Shown: positions 1-8,100 of the stretch, piece after piece
Layout of the letters: every line of letters begins with the position of its first letter
Position numbering within the stretch: position 1 is the first letter of the stretch
IMG/VR virus record: IMGVR_UViG_3300037963_005450
Location: 1 to 64,000 of that record
Reading direction: 5' to 3' (one strand)
Source of the DNA: a virus
Length of the DNA stretch: 64,000 bases
Notes under the pieces: generated by a model
The model's database searches: none
Told to the model about the DNA's origin: nothing
What the model saw: only the letters and a program-made list of their open reading frames with translations
Program-made: the position numbers and the translations under genes

Positions 1-623
1 TCCGCCTTTGTAATTTTTAAGAGTGCATGATTTAAATTATTTGGTCCTACAGAGATTTGTAATAAGTCAAATATTGCTTTATAAGTAGAACCAGAATTAA
101 ATCTCATAGTTGCTGCTTCATTCCAAGTATTAAAATTACCGGAAGTATCAACTAAATAAAATTGATCAATACCACCTGGTTGAGAAGGAGGTCCTGATGG
201 AGGTCCACCAACACCAGATGCTGTAGGTGCAACATAAGTTAATGTAAAATGTTCTCCACCACCACCTGATCCAGCTGGTCCTGCTGGCCCTTGAGGTCCA
301 GTAGCACCCGTAGCTCCTGTGGCTCCTGTTGCTCCATTTGCACCCGGATCTCCTTGAGGACCCTGAGCACCTGTTGCACCAGTAGCTCCTGTAGCACCAG
401 CAGGGCCTTGAGGCCCAACATTTCCTTGTGGTCCTGTATTTCCTTGAGGTCCTGTGGCTCCCTGTGGGCCAGTTGCTCCGGCTGGTCCTTGTGGACCTTG
501 TGGGCCTGGAGTACCAAGAGCTAAATTACTTTGAATAGTACTATCAATGTTTTTTACTTGAGCATGTAGATCTTTAAATCTTACAACACCTAATGCTTTA
601 CCTGATACTTTTTTTGTTCCCAT
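1..623 (-). CDS. Collagen-like fibre protein, C-terminus beyond the left edge
   Basis: The frame opens with ATG at 623 and stays open to the left edge, so at least 207 residues are visible and the 3' end is missing. After a helical N-terminal segment of about 35 residues comes an uninterrupted run of about 27 Gly-X-Y triplets ([15 protein letters not shown] types), a Gly-rich hinge (GSGGGG), and then a non-repetitive region that looks like a beta-rich tip. Collagen-like triple-helix stalks of this kind are common in phage side and tail fibres and trimerise the receptor-binding tip. The start codon overlaps the stop codon of the upstream 45-aa gene by one base (TAATG), indicating translational coupling. 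A 92-codon open frame at 239-517 is an out-of-frame shadow created by the repeats. Fibre function is inferred; the collagen repeat itself is read directly. Confidence 0.9.
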   Translation of the reverse strand, partial: MGTKKVSGKALGVVRFKDLHAQVKNIDSTIQSNLALGTPGPQGPQGPAGATGPQGATGPQGNTGPQGNVGPQGPAGATGATGATGAQGPQGDPGANGATGATGATGATGPQGPAGPAGSGGGGEHFTLTYVAPTASGVGGPPSGPPSQPGGIDQFYLVDTSGNFNTWNEAATMRFNSGSTYKAIFDLLQISVGPNNLNHALLKITKA

Positions 624-760
624 TATTTACCGTATTTATGTAAACCTCTTTTAGTAGAATTTTTTTGATCATAAACTGATTTTATTTTTCCACTTTGCAA
701 TAACTTACTGGGTTGACTTTTTTTTACCCTTTTGGTTTTTTTACCACATCCACAACCCAT
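623..760 (-). CDS. Small Gly/Cys- and Lys-rich protein (45 aa)
   Basis: A 45-codon gene starts at 760 with MGCGCGKK and ends in TAA overlapping the next ATG by one base. The N-terminus carries a GCGCG motif that could bind metal or be modified, followed by a strongly basic stretch and a second half with KSVYDQKN. Short MGCGCG proteins of this kind are frequent beside fibre and structural genes in aquatic phages as I recall them. It sits four bases after the stop of the 66-aa gene and is coupled to the collagen-like gene. I do not recognise a function. Confidence 0.7.
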   Translation of the reverse strand: MGCGCGKKTKRVKKSQPSKLLQSGKIKSVYDQKNSTKRGLHKYGK

Positions 761-764
761 AATA

Positions 765-965
765 TTATTTTTTCTTCATTGGTAACCCTTTGTATGTTTT
801 ACATACTCCGCCACCCATTCTGTATAAAGGTTTATTTTTAACTTCTGAACCAGTTTTATAAACTTCTTTACCTTTTTTCATCATCTGCATACCTGCAAGA
901 TCCTCTTTATACTGAGCCATCCCGGCTGCATCATAAGAGTATTTTTTTCCGTTTAAATTAGGCAT
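765..965 (-). CDS. Small basic hypothetical protein (66 aa)
   Basis: The 66-residue product starts MPNLNGKKY and is rich in Lys, Met and Gly, with an MGGG turn near the C-terminus and a KKK end. It has no membrane segment or signal peptide. The start overlaps the 3' end of the 90-aa gene by eight bases, so the small genes from 1230 down to 1 read as one compact coupled operon ending in the fibre gene. Proteins beginning with a similar MPN-NGKK pattern are recalled from aquatic phages but have no known role. It may be a virion-associated or fibre-associated accessory protein; this is only positional inference. Confidence 0.7.
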   Translation of the reverse strand: MPNLNGKKYSYDAAGMAQYKEDLAGMQMMKKGKEVYKTGSEVKNKPLYRMGGGVCKTYKGLPMKKK

Positions 966-1230
966 CTTTTTTCTTTTTATTAGTTGAACCTTTTTTTCTT
1001 CCTGGACGTTTTTTACCAGCTGCTGCTTTTGCTACATCACCAGCTTGATCGGCAACTTCAGCTATTGCTTCACCCACATCTTTGAGTTCTTCACCAACTG
1101 CTTTTACTCTTCGTTTAGTCTCTTTGGCTACTTCTATAGCTTTTTCGTCTATTGTAGTTTGATCCCAAACCCAATCCCAACCTTTTTTAAGGCTGAATGT
1201 CCATATACCGTTTAAAATTGTTTTAATCAT
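958..1230 (-). CDS. Small helical protein with basic tail (90 aa)
   Basis: The product begins with a short Trp-rich segment (WTFSLKKGWDWVWDQ), continues as a long amphipathic helix (about residues 30-70, with regularly spaced Val/Ala and Glu/Lys) and ends in a highly basic tail with the pattern KKRPGRKKG. The tail resembles nucleic-acid-binding AT-hook-like or nucleolar-type basic tails, so DNA or RNA contact is possible but unproven. It is the first gene of the leftmost cluster and carries the TTTGTATATTA motif 19 bp upstream. Similar helix-plus-basic-tail proteins are recalled from aquatic phage genomes without known function. Confidence 0.7.
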   Translation of the reverse strand: MIKTILNGIWTFSLKKGWDWVWDQTTIDEKAIEVAKETKRRVKAVGEELKDVGEAIAEVADQAGDVAKAAAGKKRPGRKKGSTNKKKKDA

Positions 1231-1249
1231 GATTATTAGTTTATACTAT

Positions 1250-1260
1250 TAATATACAAA
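1250..1260 (-). promoter_or_regulatory. Putative phage promoter motif TTTGTATATTA
   Basis: Exact match to the 11-bp motif seen upstream of seven minus-strand genes in this window. It lies 19 bp before the ATG of the 90-aa gene, squeezed between that gene and the stop of the 104-aa gene. Promoter function is inferred from position and recurrence only. Confidence 0.5.
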
Positions 1261-1264
1261 AAAT

Positions 1265-1579
1265 TTATATATTTTTCAAACGTTCATTTTCCTTTTCAAG
1301 ATGCTCAACCTTAACTTGAAGTGCTGATACCTCACTTGTTAAAGAAAGAATTTGTTCTCTCATCTCGTCTTTTTCTTTAGAACTTTCTTCTAATAAAGCT
1401 TCTAATTTTTTTACTCTTTCTCGTAAATCATCTCTGTACATATTTTTTTCTGATTTTTCATCTGAACTTTCTGCATGTTTTAGTGCCATCCTTTTTTCAT
1501 AAAATTTCCAAGCACCAGCTGAAAACAAAACTGTAAACAGAGATACAAGTACTGTGGTTAAACTATCTAAACTTTCCAT
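1265..1579 (-). CDS. Membrane-anchored coiled-coil protein (104 aa), possible lysis factor
   Basis: The protein has one N-terminal hydrophobic segment (about residues 7-26, LTTVLVSLFTVLFSAGAW) followed by charged sequence and a long coiled coil (about residues 50-104) with heptad Leu/Val spacing and Glu/Lys flanks. This topology, one N-terminal anchor with a rod, is seen in some phage holin or spanin-like accessory proteins. It starts just after the 135-aa multi-membrane gene and shares its transcription direction, so the pair could act together at the envelope. No catalytic motif is visible. Annotation as lysis-related is a guess from topology and neighbours. Confidence 0.65.
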   Translation of the reverse strand: MESLDSLTTVLVSLFTVLFSAGAWKFYEKRMALKHAESSDEKSEKNMYRDDLRERVKKLEALLEESSKEKDEMREQILSLTSEVSALQVKVEHLEKENERLKNI

Positions 1580-1583
1580 TATA

Positions 1584-1991
1584 TCATTTTTTAAGGCAAG
1601 ATTTTTTTGAATAATACCTTGCTGTAACTCTCTTTAAACTTGTTAAAGCACTAAATGCAACAAATATCCATCCTAAATGGGTTGCATCCTTTAATAGCCG
1701 TCCATCACACAAAAACAACATGCAAGCTAATAAAGACAATAAAAAACATGCATAAGCAAAAGTTTTTCTTTTACGTAAAGTAAAAAAACAAACTGCTCTT
1801 AATGTACCATAACCAATTAAAATACTTGGAATGACAATCCAAAGGTTTAAACCTATTTCTAAAATGTAAATAAGAGGGAAAAATATGAACCATATCAAAC
1901 CCTGCATAATTTCAGTAGGTTCTGAATCATAATACTTTAGTATATGAGCCAATTTTTTTAACATCGTAAATAAACAAAATTTTACATGCAT
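1584..1991 (-). CDS. Multi-spanning small membrane protein (135 aa)
   Basis: Three to four hydrophobic segments are visible (about residues 32-50, 52-67, 78-93 and 105-117) separated by short basic loops, with a Lys-rich C-terminus (YYSKKSCLKK). The coordinates use the first ATG; an internal Met at residue 10 (position 1964, MLKKLAHILK) gives a more typical membrane-protein start and may be the true one. A TTTGTATATTA motif lies 21 bp before the first ATG, and the plus-strand gene at 2071 diverges from the same region. Size and topology are compatible with a holin, but no family was recognised. Confidence 0.6.
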   Translation of the reverse strand: MHVKFCLFTMLKKLAHILKYYDSEPTEIMQGLIWFIFFPLIYILEIGLNLWIVIPSILIGYGTLRAVCFFTLRKRKTFAYACFLLSLLACMLFLCDGRLLKDATHLGWIFVAFSALTSLKRVTARYYSKKSCLKK

Positions 1992-2012
1992 TAATATTTA
2001 ATGCTTATAATA

Positions 2013-2023
2013 TAATATACAAA
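2013..2023 (-). promoter_or_regulatory. Putative phage promoter motif TTTGTATATTA
   Basis: Exact copy of the recurrent motif, 21 bp upstream of the 135-aa membrane-protein ATG, in the 79-bp divergent spacer between the minus-strand cluster and the plus-strand genes. It is extended on its 3' side by an AT-rich stretch. Function is inferred from recurrence. Confidence 0.5.
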
Positions 2024-2070
2024 GAAATTATTAAATTTCCTTAATTTTGAACAATATAAACTAAACTTAT

Positions 2071-2277
2071 ATGGAAGAAAAACAACCAAAAGTTAAAACT
2101 AGCATTAGTTTAAACAATAAACATAGACTTTTTCTAGATTTTTTACCCCAAGAACCAATGCTTGGAATTAAAATTAGAAACTGTGAAGTAAGAGATGATA
2201 ATGAAGAATTTCAAAATTGTGTTGGCATACACATTGGAATATTTTTTATAACATTAGGTTATCATCATCTTGTATAG
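2071..2277 (+). CDS. Small hypothetical protein (68 aa)
   Basis: First gene of the plus-strand block. The 68-residue product starts MEEKQPKVK, is mixed in charge, contains the segment LGIKIRNCEVRDD and ends in a hydrophobic stretch (IGIFFITLGYH). It has no signal peptide and no recognisable domain. It stops 91 bp before the ribonucleotide reductase gene; the interval contains two inverted repeats. Its position suggests an early or middle gene, transcribed opposite to the structural genes. Coding nature rests on the clean frame and position, so confidence is moderate. Confidence 0.6.
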   Translation: MEEKQPKVKTSISLNNKHRLFLDFLPQEPMLGIKIRNCEVRDDNEEFQNCVGIHIGIFFITLGYHHLV

Positions 2278-2290
2278 TAAATTAAATTTC

Positions 2291-2335
2291 TGTATCTTAA
2301 AGATACAATGCCACAGATTAGCAAGGAGGCTAATC
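2291..2335 (+). promoter_or_regulatory. Two adjacent inverted repeats in the leader of the ribonucleotide reductase gene
   Basis: The first is a perfect 17-bp palindrome, TGTATCTT-A-AAGATACA (2291-2307). The second is a hairpin with arms GATTAGC and GCTAATC around the loop AAGGAG (2316-2335), ending 33 bp before the ATG at 2369. No T-tract follows either, so they do not look like ordinary intrinsic terminators. They could be an operator, an RNA processing site or a structured leader. A standard cobalamin riboswitch core is not visible. Confidence 0.4.
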
Positions 2336-2368
2336 ATCATTTAATATTAACATTTTAAAACAATCAAT

Positions 2369-4228
2369 ATGGAATTAAGTAATCAAATTCTAAGTGAAAT
2401 CACTGTCTATATGAAGTACGCAAGATTTATTCCAGAATTAAACCGTAGGGAAAGTTGGAAAGAGCTTGTTACAAGAAATAAAAACATGCATATAAAGAAA
2501 TATCCTGATTTAAAAGATCAAATTAATGATGCTTATAAATTTGTTTATGATAAAAAAGTTTTACCATCAATGAGATCAATGCAATTTGGAGGTAAACCTA
2601 TTGAAATTAGTCCAAATAGAATTTATAACTGTGCATATTTACCTATAGATCATACTGATTCATTTAGTGAGATTATGTTTTTATTATTAGGAGGAACCGG
2701 TGTTGGTTACTCTGTACAAAAGCATCACGTAGCAAAATTACCACCTATTAATAAACCTTACCCAAAAAGGAAAAGAAGGTTTTTAATTGGTGATTCAATT
2801 GAAGGTTGGGCAGATGCTGTTAAAGTTCTTATGAAATCTTACTTAAATGGTAAAGGTTCTCGTATTGAATTTGACTATTCTGATATCCGTCCAAAAGGTG
2901 CAAGACTTGTTACATCTGGTGGTAAGGCCCCTGGTCCTCAACCACTTAAAGAATGTATTGTTAAACTAACCGGTATTTTAGAAAGTAAAGAAGATGGTGA
3001 TAAACTATCAACATTAGAAGTGCATGATATTGTTTGTCATATTGCTGATGCAGTATTGGCAGGTGGTATTCGTAGAGCTGCACTTATTAGTTTATTTTCT
3101 GCTGATGATAATGATATGATTGCAAGTAAGTCTGGTAACTGGTGGGAATTAAATCCACAACGTGGCCGTGCTAATAATTCTGCAGTTTTAATGAGACATA
3201 GAATTACTAAAGAATTCTTTATGGATCTATGGAAGCGTGTAGAAGCAAGTGGTGCTGGTGAACCAGGTATCTATTTCAACAATGACAAAGATTGGGGAAC
3301 TAATCCTTGTTGTGAAATTGCATTACGTCCATATCAATTCTGTAATTTATGTGAAGTTAATGTATCTAACATTGAATCACAGGAAGATCTTAATGCAAGA
3401 GTTAAAGCTGCTGCATTTATAGGAACTCTTCAGGCCGGATACACTGATTTTCATTATTTAAGAGATATATGGAGAGAAACTACAGAAAAAGATGCATTAA
3501 TTGGTGTATCAATGACTGGTATTGGTTCTGGTGCTGTACTTGGATATGATATGAGCAAAGCAGCAGATGTTGTAAAGAGAGAAAATAGTAGAGTAGCAAA
3601 ACTTATTGGTATTAATAAGTCTGCTAGAACTACAACTGTTAAACCTGCAGGAACTACATCTCTTACTTTAGGAACATCCTCTGGCATTCATGCATGGCAT
3701 AATGATTATTATATACGTACTTTACGTGTTGGTAAGAATGAAGCTATTTATGAGTATCTCTCTAAGAATATCCCTGAACTAGTTGAAGATGAGTATTTTA
3801 GTCCTCATACTACAGCTGTAATCAGTATTCCTCAAAAAGCTCCATCAGGTGCAATTATGAGAACTGAGTCTCCATTTCAATTATTAGATAGAGTTAAACG
3901 TATAGCACAAGAATGGATTAAACCAGGTCATAGAACTGGATCTAATACTCATAATGTTTCTGCAACAATTAGTTTAAAAGAAAATGAATGGGAAACTGCA
4001 GGTGATTGGATGTGGGATAACCGTGAATATTATAATGGTCTTTCTGTATTACCTTATAATGGTGGTACATATAAACAAGCTCCTTTTCAAGATATTACTA
4101 AGAAAGAATATGAAGATATGTTAGTATATCTAAAAGAAATAGATCTTTCTAAAATTATTGAAGAAAAGGATGAAACTAATCTAACAGGTGAATTAGCATG
4201 TGCTGGTGGTGCTTGTGAAATCCAATAA
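2369..4228 (+). CDS. nrdJ: Class II (adenosylcobalamin-dependent) ribonucleotide reductase, monomeric type
   Basis: The 619-residue enzyme converts ribonucleotides to deoxyribonucleotides with a cobalamin-generated thiyl radical. Seen in the sequence: an early substrate-site Cys (NCAYLP, about residue 90), a Gly-rich GGTGVGYS segment, the active-site region TNPCCEI (about residue 312), the STHNVSA-like GSNTHNVSATIS segment, and a C-terminal pair ACAGGAC, matching the Cys-x4-Cys tail that re-reduces the active site in the monomeric triphosphate reductases. It is shorter than the roughly 740-residue Lactobacillus enzyme, as is common for phage versions. The tail pair would need host thioredoxin, since none is encoded here. 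It uses B12 rather than a diiron or glycyl radical, so it works with or without oxygen if the host supplies cobalamin. It lies on the strand opposite the virion genes and ends in an intrinsic terminator. Confidence 0.93.
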   Translation: MELSNQILSEITVYMKYARFIPELNRRESWKELVTRNKNMHIKKYPDLKDQINDAYKFVYDKKVLPSMRSMQFGGKPIEISPNRIYNCAYLPIDHTDSFSEIMFLLLGGTGVGYSVQKHHVAKLPPINKPYPKRKRRFLIGDSIEGWADAVKVLMKSYLNGKGSRIEFDYSDIRPKGARLVTSGGKAPGPQPLKECIVKLTGILESKEDGDKLSTLEVHDIVCHIADAVLAGGIRRAALISLFSADDNDMIASKSGNWWELNPQRGRANNSAVLMRHRITKEFFMDLWKRVEASGAGEPGIYFNNDKDWGTNPCCEIALRPYQFCNLCEVNVSNIESQEDLNARVKAAAFIGTLQAGYTDFHYLRDIWRETTEKDALIGVSMTGIGSGAVLGYDMSKAADVVKRENSRVAKLIGINKSARTTTVKPAGTTSLTLGTSSGIHAWHNDYYIRTLRVGKNEAIYEYLSKNIPELVEDEYFSPHTTAVISIPQKAPSGAIMRTESPFQLLDRVKRIAQEWIKPGHRTGSNTHNVSATISLKENEWETAGDWMWDNREYYNGLSVLPYNGGTYKQAPFQDITKKEYEDMLVYLKEIDLSKIIEEKDETNLTGELACAGGACEIQ

Positions 4229-4276
4229 TTATGTGTTGGATTGAAAGATTATATTATAATTTACCAATTTAATAAT

Positions 4277-4304
4277 AAGGGAAGTAGCAATGCTTCCCTT
4301 TTAT
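4277..4304 (+). terminator. Intrinsic terminator after the ribonucleotide reductase gene
   Basis: An 8-bp GC-containing stem, AAGGGAAG (4277-4284) and CTTCCCTT (4293-4300), around an 8-base loop and followed by TTATTAT on the plus strand. It sits 48 bp after the reductase stop and separates that transcript from the secreted-protein gene at 4386. Confidence 0.8.
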
Positions 4305-4385
4305 TATAGCTATAACAAAGAAGTTTCTTAACATAAACATAACATTGTATTAAAAAAATCCCTATCTTTATAGGAAATATACCTT

Positions 4386-4658
4386 ATGAAATACATACTA
4401 TCAATATTAATGATAAGTATGTTCACTTTAAGTTATTCTCAAGCCTATGAGAAAAATTTGCTTAAAAAATCAAATAAAGTTACAGAAGCAAAAGATATGT
4501 TAGGGTATGATATAAAGGTCATTAAAGATAAAAAAGGGAATAAACTTTACATTGAACATACTATTGGAAATACATCCAGATTTGTTGTATATAAGAATAA
4601 CAAACAAGTAAGGCACGGAGTATTTTATACTGAAGAAACTTTAGCATCTAAAGATTAA
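4386..4658 (+). CDS. Small secreted or periplasmic protein (90 aa)
   Basis: The N-terminus MKYILSILMISMFTLSYSQA is a typical Bacteroidota Sec signal peptide with a short basic n-region, hydrophobic core and a cleavage zone around SYSQA. The mature part of about 70 residues is Lys-rich, with a beta-strand-like pattern (IKVIKDKKGNKLYIEH) but no known motif. Its stop codon abuts the stop codon of the convergent gene at 4659 with no gap. A phage-encoded exported protein could act in superinfection exclusion or envelope modification; that is inference only. No family was recognised. Confidence 0.75.
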   Translation: MKYILSILMISMFTLSYSQAYEKNLLKKSNKVTEAKDMLGYDIKVIKDKKGNKLYIEHTIGNTSRFVVYKNNKQVRHGVFYTEETLASKD

Positions 4659-4898
4659 TTATAAAAATAAATGTTTTAACCAGGCTAATAAACCATTTAT
4701 ATTTAATGCTACTAAATTCCATTGCTTTCGTACAAGAACTTGTACAATAACACAACAAAACCCTAACACATAAAGTGCTGGCTCAATGGTCCATTGTGCT
4801 GCTATTAAAAATCCTGCACCTAAATACCCTATTCTACTGGCTATTCTTTCTGTTGCAGTTAGCTTTCTCTTCCTGTTGATTATGTTTGTCCAATTCAT
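4659..4898 (-). CDS. Small membrane protein (79 aa)
   Basis: After a basic N-terminal helix (RKRKLTATERIASRIGY) two or three hydrophobic segments follow (about residues 27-38, 42-57 and 65-79), ending LKHLFL. The RKQWNLVALNINGLLAW segment looks conserved-family-like, and I recall related small proteins in aquatic phages, but without known role. It overlaps the 3' end of the 99-aa membrane gene by 65 bp and is convergent with the secreted-protein gene, so it is probably the last gene of the long leftward transcript that carries the vRNAP region. Confidence 0.6.
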   Translation of the reverse strand: MNWTNIINRKRKLTATERIASRIGYLGAGFLIAAQWTIEPALYVLGFCCVIVQVLVRKQWNLVALNINGLLAWLKHLFL

Positions 4899-5133
4899 TA
4901 CTATTATAATCTAACAAAAATCCTATTGCTACCAAAATATTCATACCAATAGATGAAAATATTTCTATTAAATCATGAAAATTGTGAATTGATAAATGTA
5001 TATGACCAACAATCCAAAAGGGTATGGCTAAATTTTGACTTATCCATATTAAAGTAAACTTTATAAATTTACTAATATTACTTGATATAAAAGTCTTTTT
5101 GATTTTCAAAATCAAACCATCTTTGAATACCAT
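4834..5133 (-). CDS. Small membrane protein (99 aa), start uncertain
   Basis: The frame predicts two hydrophobic segments (about residues 24-42 and 58-73) and a hydrophilic, Asn/Lys/Gln-rich C-terminus (HNQQEEKANCNRKNSQ). With the listed ATG it overlaps the end of the 1958-aa gene by 56 bp and the next membrane gene by 65 bp. Overlaps this long are unusual in this genome, so translation may start further in or the frame may be only partly used. It could form a pair with the 79-aa membrane protein. No family recognised. Confidence 0.4.
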   Translation of the reverse strand: MVFKDGLILKIKKTFISSNISKFIKFTLIWISQNLAIPFWIVGHIHLSIHNFHDLIEIFSSIGMNILVAIGFLLDYNSNELDKHNQQEEKANCNRKNSQ

Positions 5134-8100
5134 ATATTACTGGAACTGCATCCGCCCATTCTTTTGCTAGTTTAAGTTGACCTTTACGTGGCCTTCTTTG
5201 ATAATAAACTTCTGAATTTTTATAAAATTCTTCTGGTGGTTGAGTTAATCCATAATATGCATAATCTACAGTTGAAACAAAAGCTTCAGTTAATTCTCCC
5301 AATGTTCTTGTAGAAGCAACAGGAGATCCTACCATTTGCCATATTTGTTTTATACCATCTGGTGTAAACCATGCAAATTGTATTAATTCTTTATAAGCTC
5401 TATCTGCTTGATAAACTGTAGCATTTTTAAGCCTTCTCATTTCTGGTGAATCGTCATCATCATCTTCCCATAAACCTTTTAATATACTTGCTAATGTAAG
5501 TGTAGTTATCATTATAGCTACTTCACCGGCTGTTCTATATAGATTTAAAACTTTCATTTTAGCTCTATTGCCTTCACCATAATCTTTTTTAAATTGTTCT
5601 TTAAGATTACGCATATTAGCTTTATTTTTCCATAACCACTTAGTCATTTGTAATACAGTTGTATAACGGCCTTCTAACCAACCAAGATTTTCATCAAAAT
5701 ATTCAGATCTATATCTTGCTTTAATAGCCGGAACAACCCACTTATGAAATTGAGCTAATAACTCACCACCCCAATGTGCTTGAATTACCATTCTATCTTC
5801 ATGAGCATAGTTACCGTGTATTTGTTTATTTACCTCACGTATTTTATTTCTAAATTGATATCTCCAATCATCTGTAAAATCTTTCCACTGCCTTTCCGCA
5901 TTATTTGGATTAGCACTATTACGTTCTCCTACTTGATCATAACCTTCTTTTAATTTTAATTTATGAGTAACTGAATCAAATTCCATAGCATCCCATAAAC
6001 TTAATGTTTCTCCGTTTGGCCCATCTTCACTTCTTCTAACTTGAACATCCATAATCATGGCCATTCCTACTTTAGTTTGTACATTATATTCCGCACCATC
6101 TTGTAGTAAGTAACCTAAATCCATAAGTTTAGAAAACAAACCTTTTTTTCCATTATAACCTGATTCACGGATATCTGCAGTATTATCCATCATTCTAAAT
6201 AATTCAACAAAAGCTTCATATTTTGATTGTGGTTCATACTGATCATATTGACCTGATGTAAAATTTTTTCCAGCAAAAGCAGTTTTTCTTACAAGATCTG
6301 GTAAAACTCTTTTATCAAATTCAGCTGTAGCTCTTGCATATGATTTGGCAGAAAAATATCTTTGTCCTGCCACTTCTATTCCATTATTTAATCTTGCAAT
6401 AACATAGTTATTTATATTTCCAAATGGGTTCCATGCAACATATGACAATGAAGAATATCTAATTAATTTAGATACTATTTTATCACCGGTAGATTTACTC
6501 ATTGCGTCATTGTTATAGTAAACCATGCTTAACCATTTTTTTGCTCTTTTATAAACAAGTGAATCTGTACCTTTAACTTCTCCAATTCTTTCTTTTCTAC
6601 CTTTTACATATGCTGTAACAACATTGTCACTTGTTGTATAAGTTCTTTTTTCTATTACTTTAAGAAAAGCATTTAATGTATCTTCTGCTTGGCCCATAAC
6701 TTCATAATTTTCTGCCATTGCAGTAAATCTTAATAAACTATCCGCCATATCTTTACTTAACTCTTCTCTTGTAGGAACTTGTCTTATTTTAGCTTCTTCT
6801 CCTTTTAGGATTGCCATTTCTTTTTCATAGTTTTCAAATGTTATCCCATTAACACCTCCCTTTTGATATCTTTCTTCTAATGCTTCTATATCATCAAGAA
6901 TTTTTTTCAATTGTTCTTCTGTTCTTGGGCTACCTGTATAAAATATAGGTAACTGATCAGTTAAATTACCTTGTTCATCTAAAACTACTCTTTTACTATG
7001 TGCAGTACTTGTAAAAAAATCTTTAGTACCCCTACTCATTTTAGTCCATAGATTAGCTACTACATTTGGTTTTGCTTTTAAGCTTTCAAAGAAAGTATTT
7101 TTAATTAAAGGCATTTTACCTAACATTTTGTCTCTAGTAGTCATGGGTAATTTTTCCAACATGTCATTGTAAATCTCTACATAAGTTTCATAAAATGCTT
7201 TTCTAGCTTCTCCTAAAGCATCTGTAGGATTCATAATTTCTTGATATTTTTTACTTAACTGTGATCTAGATACACCGTTATCATCATAATAACTTTCTTG
7301 TATTTTTACAAACTTTCTTTTAGGGAAATATCTTGTAGGAACTTCATAAACTTTTCCTGTAAATTCACCATTAATATATTCTGCTTTAGTAAGCCCATCT
7401 CTTTGATCATAATATTTAACTAAATATTTTTGATACTTTGCGTGAGATATTCCCGGCTTTGCTTCCCAATGTCCATGATTGTCTCCTACTTGTACATATC
7501 TTTCATGTTCTAATCTTGCATTTATAAATTCATCATCATAATAATGATATTTACCTTTTCTTAATTTACCGCCCTCTGTATATTCAGCTCTCATAAATAA
7601 AGCAAATTCTGTTTTTCTTTTATGAAGCTCTTTATTATATTTAATATTTTCTCTACCTTCTGGAGTTCTTTTAGCTTCTTCTATATCATCAATCTCTCTA
7701 TATTGTAGTGGTGTACCACTAGCGTCAGATAGTTTGCTATATAATTCTTTCTTTTGATTATAATATTGTTGACCAATTTTTTGAACAATCATTCCTGTTG
7801 GAACACCTTCTTCATCAAATTCTAACATATAATCATAAAATTCATTTTGATCATTTCCTGGAGATAGTTTAGCTAAAGCTGAAGCAGCTTGTCTTATTCT
7901 ATATTCTCTATTAGCAATATTATCTAAAACTTGTTGGCGTTTTGCTTTAAATATTTTATCCATTAATGCTAGCAATGTATCTTTTGATGTAGATAAATCA
8001 TATGTCCCATATTCAAAAAGACCTATATCTTCACCTAATTTTAATACTTGATCTAAAGTAGCATCATCTAAATCTTCTCTATTACTATTTTCTTTTACAT

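Noticed and set aside
239-517. A 92-codon frame with no internal stop on the minus strand, and a similar one on the plus strand at 291-524
   Set aside because: Both are out-of-phase shadows of the Gly-X-Y repeat. The frame from ATG 623 gives a coherent collagen-like protein.
2278-2368. Cobalamin riboswitch ahead of the B12-dependent reductase (a GCCACA stretch and hairpins looked suggestive)
   Set aside because: The interval is short (91 bp) and I do not see the conserved core (GGTGAAAATCC-like and GCCACTG-like boxes in order). A covariance-model search would settle it.
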